Source: BM714 sp964484935 (GTDB lineage Bacteria; Bacillota; Clostridia; Peptostreptococcales; BM714). Taken from it: a DNA stretch of 57,510 bases. Positions 42,644-50,620 of this stretch are shown one piece after another. The stretch is from NCBI GenBank assembly GCA_964484935.1, contig CAZAFW010000006.1:1-57510 (forward strand), given 5' to 3'. The notes beneath the pieces are model-generated. The model saw nothing but the letters and a program-made list of their open reading frames with translations. It was not told the DNA's origin and did no database searches. How positions within the stretch are numbered: the first letter of the stretch is position 1; each line of letters starts with the position of its first letter. Made by a program: the position numbers and the translations under genes.

Positions 42644-43858
42644 TTAAATCAGCCATGCTGGAACCGCCCAAACACCTGGCTTGACAGGCATCAAATCATG
42701 TATCATACAAATAACATTACCTGTGCCCTGTTCTTTCCCTGTCTTTTTCAATACTTCAAAATGCCTGCCTGCCTCTCTTTTGGGATTACCGCTTTTCTTT
42801 ATTTCTATTGGATGCAAAACCCCGTTGCTTTCTATGATTAAATCGATTTCCTTTTGATCGGAATCACGGTAATAGTATATTGGAGGCCTTTTACCTGCAT
42901 TCAAATAGCTTTTGACAATCTCCGATACAACAAATGTTTCAAAAAAAGCCCCGCTCATTGCAGATACTTCCAAGGACTCGCTTGTAGTCCATCTAGTGAG
43001 ATAAGCACAAAGCCCAGTATCCATAAAATACATATTTGGCGCCTTGACAATTCTTTTAAGCGAGTTATTGTAGAAAGGCTGAATAAGTACAATCAATCCG
43101 GAAGATACGAGTATCGAAAGCCATTTCTTGGCTGTTGGTGAACTGATGCCAACATCCTTTGATATATCCGAATAATTCACCATTTGACTTGTCCTGGCTG
43201 CACATGCAGTTAAAAATCTATGAAACTGCATTTCATCGGCAACTTGGGTCAGATCCCTGATATCCCTATGGATATACGTGTCCACATAAGAAGCATAATA
43301 TCGTTCAATACTTTGCTCCATATTGTATAGCGCAGGCATCGAACCTTTAAAGATTCGCTCATAGACTTCCTCCAGGCTCATGTGGGCTGATTTCTCCAAC
43401 CTATGCTTAAGCCTTTCCACATCCGTTGTATAGGCCTCGGAAGGCATCTTTTTCAATTCCGCTGTCGAAAGTCCCTGCATTGGGATAATTCCAACCCTGC
43501 CTGCCAGGCTTTCACTAACGCCTTTCATCATGTGGAACATTTGCGAACCCGTCAACCAAAAAGAACCATTGATTTTATGTTTATCAACATGCATTTTAAT
43601 ATAAGGCAACAATTCCGGTGCATATTGTATTTCATCAACAAAAATTGGTGGTGTATATCTCTGCAAGAAAAGCGCCGGCTCTTCTACAGCCAATTGCCTG
43701 GCAACAGGATCATCAAGACTGACATAATTCCTATTATTATCAGCTAACATCTTCAGTAAAGTAGTCTTTCCAACTTGTCTCGGGCCCGTAACCAAAACCA
43801 CCGGAAAAGTTCTGGATGTTTCAAGTATGACAGATTCTAATGCTCTCTTTATAAACAC
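42644..43858 (-). CDS. AAA_14/DUF4143 ATPase, copy 2
   Basis: The protein has 404 residues from a GTG with GAGGTGAG upstream. Walker A is GPRQVGKTTLL, Walker B IFVDEIQ, and FWLTGSQ the sensor strand. The DUF4143 domain ends in the nuclease-like pattern EIDLIIESNGVLHPIEIKKS. It differs strongly from copies 1 and 3, so this is not a recent duplication. Its upstream region carries three TTACACG-type motifs in alternating orientation. Confidence 0.92.
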   Translation of the reverse strand: MFIKRALESVILETSRTFPVVLVTGPRQVGKTTLLKMLADNNRNYVSLDDPVARQLAVEEPALFLQRYTPPIFVDEIQYAPELLPYIKMHVDKHKINGSFWLTGSQMFHMMKGVSESLAGRVGIIPMQGLSTAELKKMPSEAYTTDVERLKHRLEKSAHMSLEEVYERIFKGSMPALYNMEQSIERYYASYVDTYIHRDIRDLTQVADEMQFHRFLTACAARTSQMVNYSDISKDVGISSPTAKKWLSILVSSGLIVLIQPFYNNSLKRIVKAPNMYFMDTGLCAYLTRWTTSESLEVSAMSGAFFETFVVSEIVKSYLNAGKRPPIYYYRDSDQKEIDLIIESNGVLHPIEIKKSGNPKREAGRHFEVLKKTGKEQGTGNVICMIHDLMPVKPGVWAVPAWLI

Positions 43859-43896
43859 CGTTTCTCACCTCGCTTAATTTAAACTCCAATTTTATT

Positions 43897-43964
43897 TTAC
43901 ACGAAAATTAAACTCTATACAAATTTTTTCCGTGTAATTAAAAATAGTTTTTTAAATTACACGG
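43897..43964. repeat. TTACACG motifs in alternating orientation upstream of ATPase copy 2
   Basis: CCGTGTAATT (43930-43939) and AATTACACGG (43955-43964) form a perfect 10-bp inverted repeat, and a third TTACACG lies at 43897-43903, about 40 bases before the start codon. No such motif occurs at the other ATPase genes. Confidence 0.8.
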
Positions 43965-44016
43965 ATTACAGAAAGCAGTGGGAAGAAAAGTTGGTCGCCG
44001 GGCTCATGGGTGTGAA

Positions 44017-44456
44017 TGTCAACAAAAAAGTTTACCGCTTGACATTGAATTAGTTTACCAGTAACGACAGTCAATTAGTTTACCACTTTGTACAAAAATG
44101 ACAGCGAAAAAGTTTACCACTTAAGCTTCAAGAAAAGGGAATACTTTTCTTAAGCATTCCCTATGTAAATCAGCCAATTCCTGTCCCCGCATGTTCTGCC
44201 CGATAAGGATTTTCAGAGTTCATATTCAGCACATGTGACCGGAAAGTCAACCGATCAATAAGAGCAGTTACCATGGTATTGTTCTCAAACATGGAAATCC
44301 AGTCTGAGAACTTTAAATTAGTCGATACAATAACGCTACGTCTTTCAGCTCTGTCGGCAATAACCTTGAAAAGCAGCTCTGATTGATGCCTGTTAAATAG
44401 CTTAGTTCATCGATAATCAAAAGTTCCGCCTTCGAAATTTGCTTTTGCCCGGCAAA
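44017..44456 (-). mobile_element. IS21-family remnant (one end and part of istB)
   Basis: The end begins TGTCAACAAAAAAGTTTACC at 44017 and carries four related terminal repeats, each with a (A/T)AGTTTACC core, at 44017, 44041, 44067 and 44099. Such multiple terminal repeats are typical of IS21-type elements. The 3' part of istB follows. The istA gene and the other end are missing. Confidence 0.8.
44170..44456 (-). pseudogene. istB: istB fragment, frameshifted
   Basis: The minus strand encodes KAELLIIDELSYL, the Walker B part of the IS21 helper ATPase, then after a frame change near 44395 continues NRHQSELLFKVIADRAERRS and further to a normal family C-terminus (MNSENPYRAEHAGTGIG). The N-terminal half with Walker A is absent. 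It is a dead remnant. Confidence 0.85.
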
Positions 44457-44736
44457 AAGGCCTCTCCGTAATTCGACAGAAAGGCCCCTCTAAAATTTTC
44501 CCCTCTTATCGATGACAGCTTTGCCACCTTGCACAGGCAGGTTGGCGCGGGATTAACGAGCTGACTCTCTCCCCCGACTCTTGATAAGATTCAGTTTTCA
44601 TCCGGTCTCCCGGAACATTTACAGAATAACACCCATTGTGGACACATGCGGTCACAACAGAAAAATTTCATATCAGCCGATTTACCCCCGTCCCCATTTG
44701 GTTGAAATCCATCTGTCGCATGTCTTTTGTCCGTAT
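44457..44736. other. Non-coding stretch with dispersed repeats and a DUF1232 relic
   Basis: No gene is seen. GGACACATGCGGTCACAACA (about 44640-44659) is one copy of a three-copy repeat, and 44674-44734 repeats the right end of copy B plus the last codons of the DUF1232 gene, with its stop changed from TGA to CGA. Confidence 0.6.
44674..44734. repeat. Partial copy C of the dispersed repeat with DUF1232 tail
   Basis: It aligns with 42074-42134: the core GATTTACCCCCGTCCCC, TTTGGTTGAAAT, and then CATGTCTTTTGTCC, which corresponds to the end of the DUF1232 reading frame. Confidence 0.8.
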
Positions 44737-44940
44737 TCACTTGATCAGCTTCTTGAAGATCTTGAAAATGTCAAAGGATGTCCTTTGATAGACCTTGTTG
44801 TAAACAAACTTCTTGGGATTTCTGGCCCATCCGTATCCCCTGGGCATCTTGATTCCCAACCTGTGTACAGCTTGTCTCTTGGGGCTTATCCTTGCCGCCA
44901 CCCTTTTTTTGATGCTCGGTTTTCTTATTCCTATTTTCAT
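44737..44940 (-). CDS. Small basic protein, 67 aa (MKIGIRKP type)
   Basis: The protein has 67 residues and is highly basic. It starts MKIGIRKPSIKKRVAAR and includes PRGYGWARNPKKFVYNKVY, a pattern I recall from short uncharacterised proteins of Firmicutes and their mobile elements. GGGGAGATGAG precedes the ATG. The charge suggests nucleic-acid or membrane binding, but nothing more can be said. It lies among repeats and a transposon remnant. Confidence 0.7.
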   Translation of the reverse strand: MKIGIRKPSIKKRVAARISPKRQAVHRLGIKMPRGYGWARNPKKFVYNKVYQRTSFDIFKIFKKLIK

Positions 44941-45062
44941 CTGCTCATCTCCCCTAGCTCAAGCAAAAACCTGTCACTGTGTTTTCTCTTCGTAAAATCG
45001 TCCTGTGCCGAATTCTTAAGCGGTCTTTTTTTATTATGGCATTCCCATTCTCTTTGACAACA

Positions 45063-45119
45063 TTTTGCACATTGGTATCGCTATATTTTGCACATTAAGC
45101 TTGCTATATTTTGCGCATT
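45063..45119. repeat. Three 23-bp tandem repeats upstream of the decayed ATPase gene
   Basis: TTTTGCACATT starts at 45063 and 45086, and TTTTGCGCATT at 45109, an exact 23-bp period. Each unit holds TTGCAC (TTGCGC in the last) in the same orientation to the gene as in the array of ATPase copy 1. The remaining unit sequence is different from that array. Confidence 0.9.
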
Positions 45120-45168
45120 TTCATTAATTTCATTCATTTTTAATGTTCAACTTGAGATGGTAATTTCA

Positions 45169-45303
45169 ATGGACAAATACTACAATCGAATTATTGACAA
45201 AGTCCTTGAAGAAAAATTGAATGCAATGGGTGCTGTCAAACCACGACCGAAAAACACCTTTCAAAAAGTGTCCTCTAATCATCTGACGAGATTAATGCAA
45301 TAA
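45169..45303 (+). pseudogene. Decayed AAA_14/DUF4143 ATPase N-terminus (copy 4)
   Basis: An ATG opens MDKYYNRIIDKVLEEKLNAM then GAV, which aligns with the start of ATPase copy 1 (MKKYIERIVDKK). Just after GAV about 30 bases that would encode the Walker A loop are missing. The family sequence then continues in another frame as TTTEKHLSKSVL, against TTTAENHSKSVL in copy 1. The rest of the gene is absent. The open frame of 71 codons from 45088 is therefore a remnant rather than a gene. Confidence 0.85.
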
Positions 45304-45432
45304 CCCCGTCCCCTTGCTTTTAATGCATTTGTTTCGCAGTTAAAGAGTAACATCTAGGCGGGAGGGTTTGGTCGCATTTTAGGCGACAAATTTGAGCAAG
45401 CAATCAAAGGTAGGAATTAACAGAGATTGCTC

Positions 45433-46218
45433 TTATAAATTGTCAATGGCATATTGAGCTTCTTCTTGGGTAAACTTCTCACCGTACTCTGAAATCAATT
45501 GGTCGTATACCGATGAGTTGGACATATTCATGTCATTTGCATATGTCCTCGCCTTGTTCAGTGCATTGTTCTTCCAGTCGGCTACAACATTGTTTATAGC
45601 ATATTGAGCTTGCTCAGGTGTAAACTTTTCCCCATACTCCGAGGTCAATTGGTCGTAGACCGACGCTTTTGACATATGCATGTCGTGGGCATATGTTCCC
45701 GCCTTGCTAAGCGCATTGCTTTTCCAATCGGCCTCGACGTTGTCTATGGCGTATTTGGCCGCATCCGCGGGAAATTTTTCTCCATATTCTGAAGTCAATT
45801 GATCATAGAGCGATGCCTTCGACATATGCATTACACTGGCATATGTTTTTGCTTTGTTAAGTGCCGCCGCATACTCCCTCGGCACTTTTTCAACTTCTTC
45901 TATGACTGCTTCCTTTTCTGCGGCTTCTTCTTTTTCTACAGTTTTTTCTTCCTCCGCAACTTCTTCTTTCTCCAGGGCTTCCTCTTCTTCAACAACCTCG
46001 CTTGCAATCACCGGATCCGAACTGCCATCCGCTTGCAATTTGTCTTCGTCGGGAATTGACAAAACGCTTCCCAGGATTATCAATATGAGAAAACCCGTAA
46101 TGATTTTATGTCTCATGAAAAAATTGCATTGGTCTTTGCCGCAATGGGGACATTTCTTGACACCCTTGGCTATATCCCCGCCGCAAGCCTTGCACTTTGT
46201 CATCATTTTTTCGTTCAT
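45433..46218 (-). CDS. Zinc-ribbon membrane protein with three Ltp-type repeats
   Basis: The protein has 261 residues from the ATG at 46218, which has AGGAGGAG upstream; the longer frame is unlikely. A zinc ribbon (CKACGGDIAKGVKKCPHCG) is followed by one membrane helix (about 38-54) and a Glu-rich segment (EEEEALEKEEVAEEE). Three copies of a 49-residue repeat then end the protein, each with KASxYDQLTSEYGEKF. These match the Ltp / host cell-surface lipoprotein domain found in Firmicutes and phages, where one member blocks phage DNA injection. The repeats should lie outside the cell and the ribbon inside. Confidence 0.87.
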   Translation of the reverse strand: MNEKMMTKCKACGGDIAKGVKKCPHCGKDQCNFFMRHKIITGFLILIILGSVLSIPDEDKLQADGSSDPVIASEVVEEEEALEKEEVAEEEKTVEKEEAAEKEAVIEEVEKVPREYAAALNKAKTYASVMHMSKASLYDQLTSEYGEKFPADAAKYAIDNVEADWKSNALSKAGTYAHDMHMSKASVYDQLTSEYGEKFTPEQAQYAINNVVADWKNNALNKARTYANDMNMSNSSVYDQLISEYGEKFTQEEAQYAIDNL

Positions 46219-46310
46219 GAAACTCCTCCTTTTAAATTTTTTTGTCAAGTGGATAAACAGATTGGCCCAATTAGAAATTCCCGCTATGAACAGGCAGGCT
46301 TTGCAATGAT

Positions 46311-46348
46311 ACCACCAATTGCGGACATATGCGGTCACAATAGAAAAA
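46311..46348. repeat. Copy of the GCGGTCACAA dispersed repeat
   Basis: ATTGCGGACATATGCGGTCA and the following CAATAGAAAAA match 44634-44665 closely and 40124-40150 partly. All three copies are in gaps of the accessory region. Confidence 0.7.
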
Positions 46349-46443
46349 CAGACCTTTTGCCGGTGTTGGCAACATGGTCTGTTTTGAAAATCCCAAAGTA
46401 ATAAATGCACAAGAGCGGAATGCATACCGGTTTGCTTTTGATT

Positions 46444-47628
46444 TCACTCCAGTAAAAAGTCAATTATGTTCTTGTGGCTTATGCCATTCCTGGACCGGTC
46501 CACTTTATCCATTGAAAGGACAACTTTCGGGTGGTTGTCAGCAATTGCTTCAAGCACTGAAAATTTTCTTTCCATGTTAGAAGGTTCGGCCAACAGATAT
46601 GCAACCTGGACATACATTTTGAAGGCGCCTTTCACTGCGATGAAATCAATTTCTTGACTTCCAAACTTGCCGACATAAATATCATATCCTCTTCTTCTCA
46701 ATTCAAGATAGACTATGTTTTCAAGCGTTTGTCCTATGTCCCGTTCATTGTTGAAATATAAGGATCTGAGCCCTAAATCATTTATGAAATATTTTTCGTT
46801 GGTTTTGAAAATTTCTTTTCCCTTTATATTGTATCTTGCAACTCCATGTATCAAAAATGCGCCTTTTGCAGCCTCTATGTAATTGTATATTGTCTCTTTT
46901 GAGAGTTTTCGGCCTTCGTTTTTAAGATACTTTGTTATAGTGACAGCCGAAAATATTTGACTGACATTATTGAGCAGATACATCATGAATCTCTGAAGGA
47001 GTTCAATGTCTCTGATATTGTGACGCTTGACTATATCCCCAAGCAAGATTGATTGGTACATATCCATCAGGTAATTCCGGCTTGTTTCATATTCTCCAAA
47101 CTGCAAGGTTCCCGGCATGCCTCCTGTATTCAGGTATTGGATAAAGAGATCTTCCCTTGAAAACTTGTCGTCTGTCAGAATCATTTCCGAAAATGACAAT
47201 GGCAAGACTTCGATGGAATAGAATCTGCCTGTCAAATAGGTTGCAAGCTCTCCTGATAGAAGTTTGGAATTCGACCCCGTAATGAAAACCTCTGCAATAC
47301 CCTCCGCATTTAGAGAGTTTACAACTTTTTCAAAGCCGTCCACTTCCTGTACTTCGTCAAGGAATATATAGTATTTTTTGTCATTGACCATTTTCCCTCT
47401 TATGAATTCATTCAGCTTCAAATGATCCTTTATCAACTCAAACTGCATCCATTCAAAATTTATGCTTATTATCTGGTCTTTGGAAACTCCCTGCTCAATT
47501 AGCAAATCCTGAATCTGAAGCATCAAAGTGGATTTGCCAACACGCCGCATGCCCAGCAGAACCTTGATTACTTGCTTTCCAAGTACCGGCTGAATCTTGT
47601 CCAAGTAATATGACCTTTTTATCAACAT
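46444..47628 (-). CDS. AAA_14/DUF4143 ATPase, copy 3
   Basis: The protein has 394 residues from the ATG at 47628 (GAGGTG six bases before); the frame extends three more codons to a GTG. Walker A is GMRRVGKSTLM, Walker B IFLDEVQ, and VFITGSNSKLL the sensor strand. The DUF4143 part contains GSQEIDFIAVKGAFKMYVQVA, where the usual Glu-x-Lys is Gln-Val-Ala, so any nuclease activity may be lost. A 16-bp palindrome lies 24 bases before the start. Confidence 0.92.
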   Translation of the reverse strand: MLIKRSYYLDKIQPVLGKQVIKVLLGMRRVGKSTLMLQIQDLLIEQGVSKDQIISINFEWMQFELIKDHLKLNEFIRGKMVNDKKYYIFLDEVQEVDGFEKVVNSLNAEGIAEVFITGSNSKLLSGELATYLTGRFYSIEVLPLSFSEMILTDDKFSREDLFIQYLNTGGMPGTLQFGEYETSRNYLMDMYQSILLGDIVKRHNIRDIELLQRFMMYLLNNVSQIFSAVTITKYLKNEGRKLSKETIYNYIEAAKGAFLIHGVARYNIKGKEIFKTNEKYFINDLGLRSLYFNNERDIGQTLENIVYLELRRRGYDIYVGKFGSQEIDFIAVKGAFKMYVQVAYLLAEPSNMERKFSVLEAIADNHPKVVLSMDKVDRSRNGISHKNIIDFLLE

Positions 47629-47651
47629 GCTCATCACCTCACGTCCATCAT

Positions 47652-47730
47652 AGCACCATAAAGTCTTTTATACAAGACTTTATGGTGCTTATTGGCTTTT
47701 TTTGTCTTCTATATAAGACTTTTAGTGCCA
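47652..47730. repeat. Long palindrome and degenerate second copy upstream of ATPase copy 3
   Basis: AGCACCATAAAGTCTT (47652-47667) and AAGACTTTATGGTGCT (47674-47689) are perfectly complementary around TTATAC. A weaker copy (GTCTT-ctatat-AAGACTTTTAGTGCC) lies 41 bp further on. Confidence 0.9.
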
Positions 47731-47850
47731 CGTTTTGGTATTGTCTGCTTGTCGTTTTTTTCCTGTCCCCTATGCGGACAATTGAATTGTTTGGCTCTTA
47801 AATAGCGGTGCTGTGGCGGAAGAGGTGCGGCCGCTATAGAAAAACCATGG

Positions 47851-47880
47851 AATTTACCTCCGTCCCTATTTCGTTGAAAT
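47851..47880. repeat. Partial copy D of the REP-like repeat
   Basis: AATTTACCTCCGTCCCTATT and TCGTTGAAAT match the core of copies A-C with a few changes. It lies 9 bases after the stop of the TPR-like gene. Confidence 0.7.
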
Positions 47881-47889
47881 AATGCTCTG

Positions 47890-48330
47890 CTACATTCTTT
47901 TCTTGTATATGGCGTCAGCCTTTGCGAGAAGGAAGTGCTCCCTCTTCTCCATTAGCTTTGTCAAATAGTTTTCTATTTCGGGGTTGTCCAGGTTTACTAT
48001 CTCACGCATGTTGTCGAAATTGTCCAGGTTCTCCATGCCCAAGAAGAGGTATGTGGCCGCTATTTCGGCCTGGCACCAGTCGAACAGCTCGTCGGATGCT
48101 TCCTCGTACTCGTTTATTATCCTCTGGTAGACTTCTATTGCACTCAAGTAGTCCTTTATGCCCTTGTATCCGAGAAGGTCGGCCACAGCCTTCAGGGCCG
48201 CGTAGTAGACCTCCTGGTCCTCTTCTTTGGAATCCTCGAGTATGCCCTTGTAGAGTTCTATGGCATCCCTGTACTGGCGCCTTCCCGACATTTCACGCGC
48301 TTCATCGAATCTTTTTTCCCATTCCATCAT
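47890..48330 (-). CDS. TPR-like protein
   Basis: The protein has 146 residues and is all-helical in appearance, with paired helices typical of tetratricopeptide repeats (QYRDAIELYKGILED, DYLSAIEVYQRIINEY). The start codon overlaps the tmk stop (ATGA), so it is translated with tmk. Function unknown; a scaffold role is usual for such repeats. Confidence 0.75.
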   Translation of the reverse strand: MMEWEKRFDEAREMSGRRQYRDAIELYKGILEDSKEEDQEVYYAALKAVADLLGYKGIKDYLSAIEVYQRIINEYEEASDELFDWCQAEIAATYLFLGMENLDNFDNMREIVNLDNPEIENYLTKLMEKREHFLLAKADAIYKKRM

Positions 48331-49013
48331 TCTGCCTCCCCGATTATTTTTCTCACTGTCCCCAGTATCTCCCTGTGGATTTCATCTATGCCCCGCACTT
48401 TTCCGTTCTCGGCGCAGGGAATGACTGCCCAGCCTCTTTCCTTTGCCACCTCTATTGCGTTCTCGTATGATTTCTTGAGGTAGCCCTTGTCCTTTTCGTG
48501 TATGTCCTTTTCTTTTTCGCCCGTTATCTTGTTGTTGCGGTCTTCCATGAGGCGCCCGCTCACTTGGGGCGGCATGTCGAGGAAAACGACGCAGTCGGGA
48601 ACCGGAAGGCCCAGCTTGACGAACTCCAGGTCCCAGAGCCATTCCATGAAGTCCTTCCTTTCTTGTTCTCCCGCAATCTTGGATGCCTGGTGGACCATGT
48701 TTGCGGTGGTGTACCTGTCCGCCACTATCCATCCCCCCTTTTGGTAGGATGTTTTCCATTCCTTGTTGTAGGAGGCAAACCTGTCGACGGCGAAGAAGAG
48801 TGAGGCCGCATATCCGTTTACATCCTCGGGGCTGTCTCCGAACTCCCCTCCCAGGTACATCTTGACAAGGCCAGACGATGGGCTTTGGTAGTTCGGATAT
48901 GAAACCTTTGTTACGTTTTGGCGCTCTCTTTTCAGGGCCCTGTAGAGCTTCTCGGACTGTGTCGCCTTTCCGCACGAGTCGGTGCCCTCTATGACAAAGA
49001 GTTTTCCCTTCAT
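48327..49013 (-). CDS. tmk: Thymidylate kinase
   Basis: The protein has 228 residues. The P-loop is IEGTDSCGKATQSEKL, slightly divergent from the usual GxDGxGKST. VDRFASYNKEW and VADRYTTANMVHQ are family motifs, and LDMPPQVSGRLMEDR is near the lid. It phosphorylates dTMP to dTDP. The ATG overlaps the stop of the decarboxylase gene by four bases, which decides the start against the longer frame. Gene order decarboxylase-tmk is common in Firmicutes. Confidence 0.93.
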   Translation of the reverse strand: MKGKLFVIEGTDSCGKATQSEKLYRALKRERQNVTKVSYPNYQSPSSGLVKMYLGGEFGDSPEDVNGYAASLFFAVDRFASYNKEWKTSYQKGGWIVADRYTTANMVHQASKIAGEQERKDFMEWLWDLEFVKLGLPVPDCVVFLDMPPQVSGRLMEDRNNKITGEKEKDIHEKDKGYLKKSYENAIEVAKERGWAVIPCAENGKVRGIDEIHREILGTVRKIIGEAE

Positions 49014-50467
49014 TGGTCTCCAGCCTCCTTTTCGTCTATTACGTCTATGTTTTCCCATTCGGAAACTCCGGCCCCGGTATTGCCCGTCTGCTGGCGCTTC
49101 AGTTCCGCAAGGTGGTCTATGGTTTCCCCGGGGATCCTTTCTCCCGGGCAGACAAGTGGAATCCCCGGAGGATAGGGCATCAGGTAGGCCCCCGATATCA
49201 TGCCCCGGGCATCCATGAGAGGCACCTTCTTGACCTTTTTATAGAAGGCCCGGCCCGGCAGCATGGCCATTTCCGGTATCCTGTAGCTGTATTCGCTTTG
49301 GCCCAGGCTTTTCCTCGGAATCGACTTGTCCCCCCATATGGCCTCGAGGGCGGCAAGCGCCCTGGCGAAGTCGTTTTGCGAGTTGCCGACGCCCGAATGC
49401 AGCAGAAGGCTTTTAAGCCCCGCCATTTCGGCGTATATTTCGTATTTCTTCCTCAAAATTTCCATGGCCCTCAGGCCCGATATGCCTAAGCCCGAAAAAT
49501 CAAGCAGTAGCTTGCTTTGGTCAAGGTCGAAGCCGGTATCTGCTAAAAAGGCCTCCCTGCTTGAAAGGCCTATGTCTGTTTGGCTTTTTAGCTTTTCTGA
49601 AAAAGCATCTATTTCTCCGCGAAGCCGCTCGAGCAGGAAGCGCCCTTCCTTTTCCATTGTGTCCACTGCCGACTCTATGCCCGCCATCAAGAGGTATGAG
49701 GGGCTTGAGCTTTGGTAAACCGCAAGCATGCTTGCCACTCTTTGTGAATCCACGCGGTTGGAATTGATATGCAGAATCGATCCCTGGGTGAATGCGGGCA
49801 GGGTCTTGTGGGTGCTCTGCACAACCACATCGGCGCCGCATGCAAGGGGCGATTTTGGAAAGAGGTCCGAAAAGCCCAGGTGTGCCCCGTGGGCGCTGTC
49901 GACCAGCAAAGCCGCTCCATTTAGGTGGACCGCTTTGGCTATGGCCTCAAGGTCGGAGCATACTCCGTCGTATGTGGGATATGTCAAAACTACGAGTTTT
50001 ATGCCCTTTTCCAGCGCAAGCGCTTGCTCCACCTGTTTTGCCGCGACCGAAAGCTTTCTGCCTGTGGATGGGCAGAATTGAGGCCTCATGTAGACGGGCT
50101 CCAGGTTGTTTAAGGCCGCCGCGTGGAATACCGAACGGTGGCAGTCCCTCTGCATTAGTATTTTGTCCCCGGGCCTTGCCATCGCGGAAACCGCAGCCAA
50201 AATGCCTCCCGTGGTGCCGTTTACCAGAAAGAAGCTTTGCCTGGCTCCGTAGAGGCGGGCCGCCCTTTCCTGGGCGTTTTTTATTATGCCGGATGGATTA
50301 TGCAGATTGTCCGTTCCATAAAGCTCTGTAGTGTCGAGCCGTCCCATTTCCCTGAAAAGGGGGCTCATGCCCTTTGCCCTTCCGTTCTTATGGCCCGGCA
50401 CATGAAAGGATACAGGGTTTCGCGCGGCCATTTTGGCAAGCTTGCCGTAGATTGTATTTTCATCCAT
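49010..50467 (-). CDS. Orn/Lys/Arg decarboxylase family protein (aminotransferase-fold)
   Basis: The protein has 485 residues. FHVPGHKNGRAKG near the start, LLVDSAHGAHLGFSD and the PLP lysine in VVQSTHKTLPAFTQG are the markers of the fold-type I Orn/Lys/Arg decarboxylases of Bacillus SpeA/YaaO type. It likely decarboxylates arginine or lysine to agmatine or cadaverine. YaaO-like genes also precede tmk in Bacillus. Specificity cannot be read. Confidence 0.92.
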   Translation of the reverse strand: MDENTIYGKLAKMAARNPVSFHVPGHKNGRAKGMSPLFREMGRLDTTELYGTDNLHNPSGIIKNAQERAARLYGARQSFFLVNGTTGGILAAVSAMARPGDKILMQRDCHRSVFHAAALNNLEPVYMRPQFCPSTGRKLSVAAKQVEQALALEKGIKLVVLTYPTYDGVCSDLEAIAKAVHLNGAALLVDSAHGAHLGFSDLFPKSPLACGADVVVQSTHKTLPAFTQGSILHINSNRVDSQRVASMLAVYQSSSPSYLLMAGIESAVDTMEKEGRFLLERLRGEIDAFSEKLKSQTDIGLSSREAFLADTGFDLDQSKLLLDFSGLGISGLRAMEILRKKYEIYAEMAGLKSLLLHSGVGNSQNDFARALAALEAIWGDKSIPRKSLGQSEYSYRIPEMAMLPGRAFYKKVKKVPLMDARGMISGAYLMPYPPGIPLVCPGERIPGETIDHLAELKRQQTGNTGAGVSEWENIDVIDEKEAGDQ

Positions 50468-50620
50468 TGTTTGAGGCTCCTTCCCCGATATACCTTATTA
50501 TAATTCAAACATTGTTGGTTTGAAAGCAAAAAGCCCTTTACAAAAACAGCCGGTTGGCGTAAACTATAAAAAAGCGGTATATTTATGCAGTGTTATGTAT
50601 ATTATAAAGGACTGAAGCTT

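Noticed and set aside
44581..45057. Plus-strand 158-codon frame over the small basic gene
   Set aside because: It runs through dispersed repeats and antisense to the 67-residue gene that has a good ribosome site.
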